Source: Pseudomonadota bacterium
Lineage (GTDB): Bacteria > Pseudomonadota > Gammaproteobacteria > Xanthomonadales > Xanthomonadaceae
Assembly (NCBI GenBank): GCA_023395465.1
Contig: JAEWZE010000094.1
Location: forward strand, 1 to 11,653
Direction: 5' to 3'
DNA length: 11,653 nucleotides
The translations under genes were made by a program, and so were the position numbers. Numbering within the stretch: the first letter of the stretch is position 1; every line of letters begins with the position of its first letter. The notes under the pieces are model-generated. The model saw only the letters and a program-made list of their open reading frames with translations, was not told the origin of the DNA and made no database searches. Shown here piece by piece: positions 6,772 to 11,653 of this stretch.

Positions 6772-6811
6772 CCTTGTCACCCTGCCTTGCGGTGGTTCCT
6801 GCGCGGGCGCA

Positions 6812-9154
<2,343 letters not shown>

Positions 9155-9254
9155 CTGGATGACCCCCGGAACAGGAGCAAGCCGCCTGGGCGGCGAAATG
9201 CCGGCAGGCACGGGACCAGACAGATGGACGAAGTGTGGAACATCCCTGTGTCTC

Positions 9255-9304
9255 GCGTCAGTCGGAGTGATGCGAACTGACAAAATCCGTCCGCAAACTG
9301 ACGC
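9255..9304. promoter_or_regulatory. Cluster of three ACTGAC boxes upstream of S8 protease gene
   Basis: ACTGAC occurs at 9276-9281 and 9297-9302, exactly 21 nt apart (two helical turns), and inverted as GTCAGT at 9257-9262. The outer copies extend to perfect 8-nt arms, GCGTCAGT (9255-9262) and ACTGACGC (9297-9304). It lies about 100-150 nt before the S8 start, in the longest non-coding stretch of the window (9155-9407). It could be an operator. No convincing -35/-10 pair was found next to it. Confidence 0.35.
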
Positions 9305-9381
9305 TACACGACAGCTGAATCGTGCCGCAACGGGATGACGAGAATCAGTTGCATGTGAAATCGTGCCTTTCGTCACGTATC

Positions 9382-9391
9382 CGACATGTCG
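9382..9391. other. 10-bp perfect palindrome between sufT and S8 protease gene
   Basis: CGACATGTCG is self-complementary and lies 17 nt past the sufT stop. It could be a protein-binding site, but a single 10-bp palindrome can occur by chance. The rest of 9155-9407 shows only a short GCCGCC-TG-GGCGGC hairpin at 9181-9194 in the S8 leader. Confidence 0.25.
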
Positions 9392-9407
9392 AGCGCTGTC
9401 TGCTGCC

Positions 9408-9959
9408 CTACAGCATCCCGGTTTCGAGTCGCGCGGCCTCGGACATCATCGAGCGGTTCCACGGCGGATCGAACACCAGCTCGACGTCCGCCTCCTCCAC
9501 GGTCGGGATCAGCTCCAGCTTGCTGCGCACGTCCTCGACCAGGATGTCGCCCATGCCGCAACCGGGGGCGGTCAGGGTCATCTTCACGTCAACGGACCGC
9601 CGGCCCTCGCCCAGCGAGCGCACGTCGGCCTCGTAGACCAGGCCCAGGTCGACCACGTTGATCGGAATCTCGGGATCGAAGCAGGTCCGCAGCTGCTTCC
9701 ACACCAGCTGCTCGACCGCGGCATCGTCCGCGCCTTCCGCCAGCTGCAGCGGCTCGGGCGGCTCCTTGCCGATGGCATCGGCATCCTTGCCGGCGATCCG
9801 GAACAGATTGCCTTCCACGAACACCGTCCAGCTGCCGCCCAGCGCCTGGGTGATGTAGCCCACGCTCCCCGCCGGCAGGGTCACTTCTTCACCCTGCGGG
9901 ACGAGGACGGCATCGCAATCGCGCTCGAAGCGCACCGGTTCACTGCTGCGGGAATACAT
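9408..9959 (-). CDS. sufT: Fe-S cluster maturation protein SufT (DUF59/MIP18)
   Basis: Cytoplasmic accessory factor of iron-sulfur protein maturation, 183 aa, as usual for SufT. The N-terminal part (about 1-78) is the SufT-specific extension (VLVPQGEEVTLPAGSVGYIT, WTVFVEGNLFRI). Residues about 80-170 are the DUF59/MIP18 domain with DPEIPINVVDLGLVYE (95-110), TLTAPGCGMGD (128-138) holding the conserved Cys134, and FDPPWNRSMMSEAAR near the end. No suf operon is adjacent; it stands alone, divergent from a small membrane protein gene and upstream of the protease cluster. The ATG at 9959 was chosen because an in-frame ATG at 10001 overlaps the likely -10 element. No strong Shine-Dalgarno precedes either. 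Confidence 0.93.
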   Translation of the reverse strand: MYSRSSEPVRFERDCDAVLVPQGEEVTLPAGSVGYITQALGGSWTVFVEGNLFRIAGKDADAIGKEPPEPLQLAEGADDAAVEQLVWKQLRTCFDPEIPINVVDLGLVYEADVRSLGEGRRSVDVKMTLTAPGCGMGDILVEDVRSKLELIPTVEEADVELVFDPPWNRSMMSEAARLETGML

Positions 9960-9999
9960 GCGGGAAAGATGGGGCCGACGGCCCGGAGGGCAATGCGCC

Positions 10000-10005
10000 A
10001 TTGTA
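10000..10005 (-). promoter_or_regulatory. Candidate -10 element of sufT
   Basis: TACAAT on the minus strand, one mismatch from TATAAT in very GC-rich surroundings. It would start transcription near 9993, leaving about 35 nt of leader before the sufT ATG. No clear -35 was seen at 16-18 nt spacing. Confidence 0.5.
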
Positions 10006-10020
10006 CCGCCGCGCGCCCGG

Positions 10021-10026
10021 TATCCT
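10021..10026 (+). promoter_or_regulatory. Candidate -10 element of the divergent membrane protein gene
   Basis: TATCCT on the plus strand, about 29 nt before the ATG at 10055. It lies back to back with the sufT -10, so the two divergent promoters would overlap. The -35 is not recognisable. Confidence 0.3.
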
Positions 10027-10054
10027 GTGCGGCCGTCCGCAACGCAGCCTTCCG

Positions 10055-10468
10055 ATGCCGCCACCGCGCCGTCCCGTGTCCCCCGTCCCCGCCGCGGCGC
10101 TGCTGGGCCTGGCCAGCCTCGGCGTGGCGGCCGTCTGGGTGATGCTGTCGATGCGCCTGGACCGGCAGTGCAGCTGGATGGCGGCGGTCGCTGCGGTCGA
10201 CGCGGCGCTGGTGGTCCGCCTGCTGCGGATGCGTCCGGGCGCGGTGCGCGCGATGTGCGGCGTGCTGGCGACGCTGCTGGCGATCCTTGCGGCCAACTGG
10301 GTGATCGTGGCGACCTGGCTGGGCAGGCACATGGGCCTGCTGCCGTGGGAATCGCTGCTCAAGCTGGGGCCGGAACTGGGCACGCTGCTGGTGCGCCTGT
10401 TCAACAGCCCCGCCGACCTGCTGTGGATGGCCGCGGCCCTGGCCGCGGCGGCGCTCGCCTCGCGCTGA
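10055..10468 (+). CDS. Unrecognised small membrane protein, four predicted helices
   Basis: A 137-aa protein that cannot be assigned to a named family. Hydrophobic segments lie at about 13-33, 38-56, 63-87 and 121-136, with basic stretches between them (RLDRQ; RLLRMRPGAVR). The loop before the last helix, LLPWESLLKLGPELGTLLVR, looks amphipathic and is the most distinctive block; a similar arrangement is recalled from hypothetical proteins of other xanthomonads. The ATG giving MPPPRRPVSP is preferred for its position after a TATCCT box, but no Shine-Dalgarno is visible. It diverges from sufT and ends 9 nt before the pntB stop on the opposite strand. No function is proposed. Confidence 0.72.
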   Translation: MPPPRRPVSPVPAAALLGLASLGVAAVWVMLSMRLDRQCSWMAAVAAVDAALVVRLLRMRPGAVRAMCGVLATLLAILAANWVIVATWLGRHMGLLPWESLLKLGPELGTLLVRLFNSPADLLWMAAALAAAALASR

Positions 10469-10477
10469 TGGCGCGGC

Positions 10478-11653
<1,176 letters not shown>

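Noticed and set aside
9181..9194. GCCGCC-TG-GGCGGC hairpin as an independent terminator or riboswitch
   Set aside because: The stem is short, has no U tract and is likely by chance in such GC-rich leader sequence.
9155..9376. Upstream extension of the S8 protease to an ATG at 9376
   Set aside because: It would place about 74 charged residues before a clear signal peptide; the ATG at 9154 is preferred despite a weak ribosome site.
9960..10001. Alternative sufT start at the ATG at 10001
   Set aside because: That ATG overlaps the TACAAT candidate -10, so it would lie outside the transcript; SufT family similarity begins after 9959.

Overview
The window looks like chromosomal DNA of a xanthomonad gammaproteobacterium (Lysobacter/Luteimonas/Xanthomonas-like). 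This is inferred from the very high GC content and from family resemblance: a 424-aa YihY/BrkB-type membrane protein, a WrbA-DUF2069 pair, and secreted proteases of Lysobacter/Achromobacter type with PKD and P-domain tails. No rRNA, tRNA, CRISPR array, insertion sequence or phage gene was seen. No gene-free stretch exceeds 300 bases; the longest are about 253 nt (9155-9407) and about 215 nt (4163-4377).

Left part (1-2109, minus strand): a compact operon reading right to left. It encodes a YihY/BrkB-family inner-membrane protein, a TlpA/ResA-like thioredoxin lipoprotein whose start overlaps the previous stop (ATGA), and an acylphosphatase cut by the left edge. Diverging from it on the plus strand (2198-3126) are wrbA and a four-helix DUF2069 membrane protein joined by a TGATG overlap. 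They are followed by a short one-domain asparaginase-like protein (3218-3706).

Centre (3719-9154, minus strand): a secreted-proteolysis cluster. In transcription order it holds a subtilisin-type (S8) protease with its own propeptide, a lysyl endopeptidase (Achromobacter protease I/Lys-C type), and a 147-aa exported protein that is essentially a free-standing subtilase propeptide (I9-like). The two proteases have unrelated catalytic folds but carry the same tail, PKD - PPC - P domain, and their P domains are about 65% identical by hand alignment. Strong GC-rich hairpins follow each protease gene. The orphan propeptide resembles the prodomain of the S8 protease (about 42% over 55 residues) and is the most interesting item. 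It could be a dedicated inhibitor or folding factor for the neighbouring protease, or a remnant.

Right part (9408-11653): sufT (Fe-S cluster maturation, minus strand) diverges from an unrecognised four-helix membrane protein (plus strand). That protein converges on pntB, the beta subunit of the proton-translocating transhydrogenase, which is cut by the right edge. These look like ordinary housekeeping genes flanking the protease cluster.
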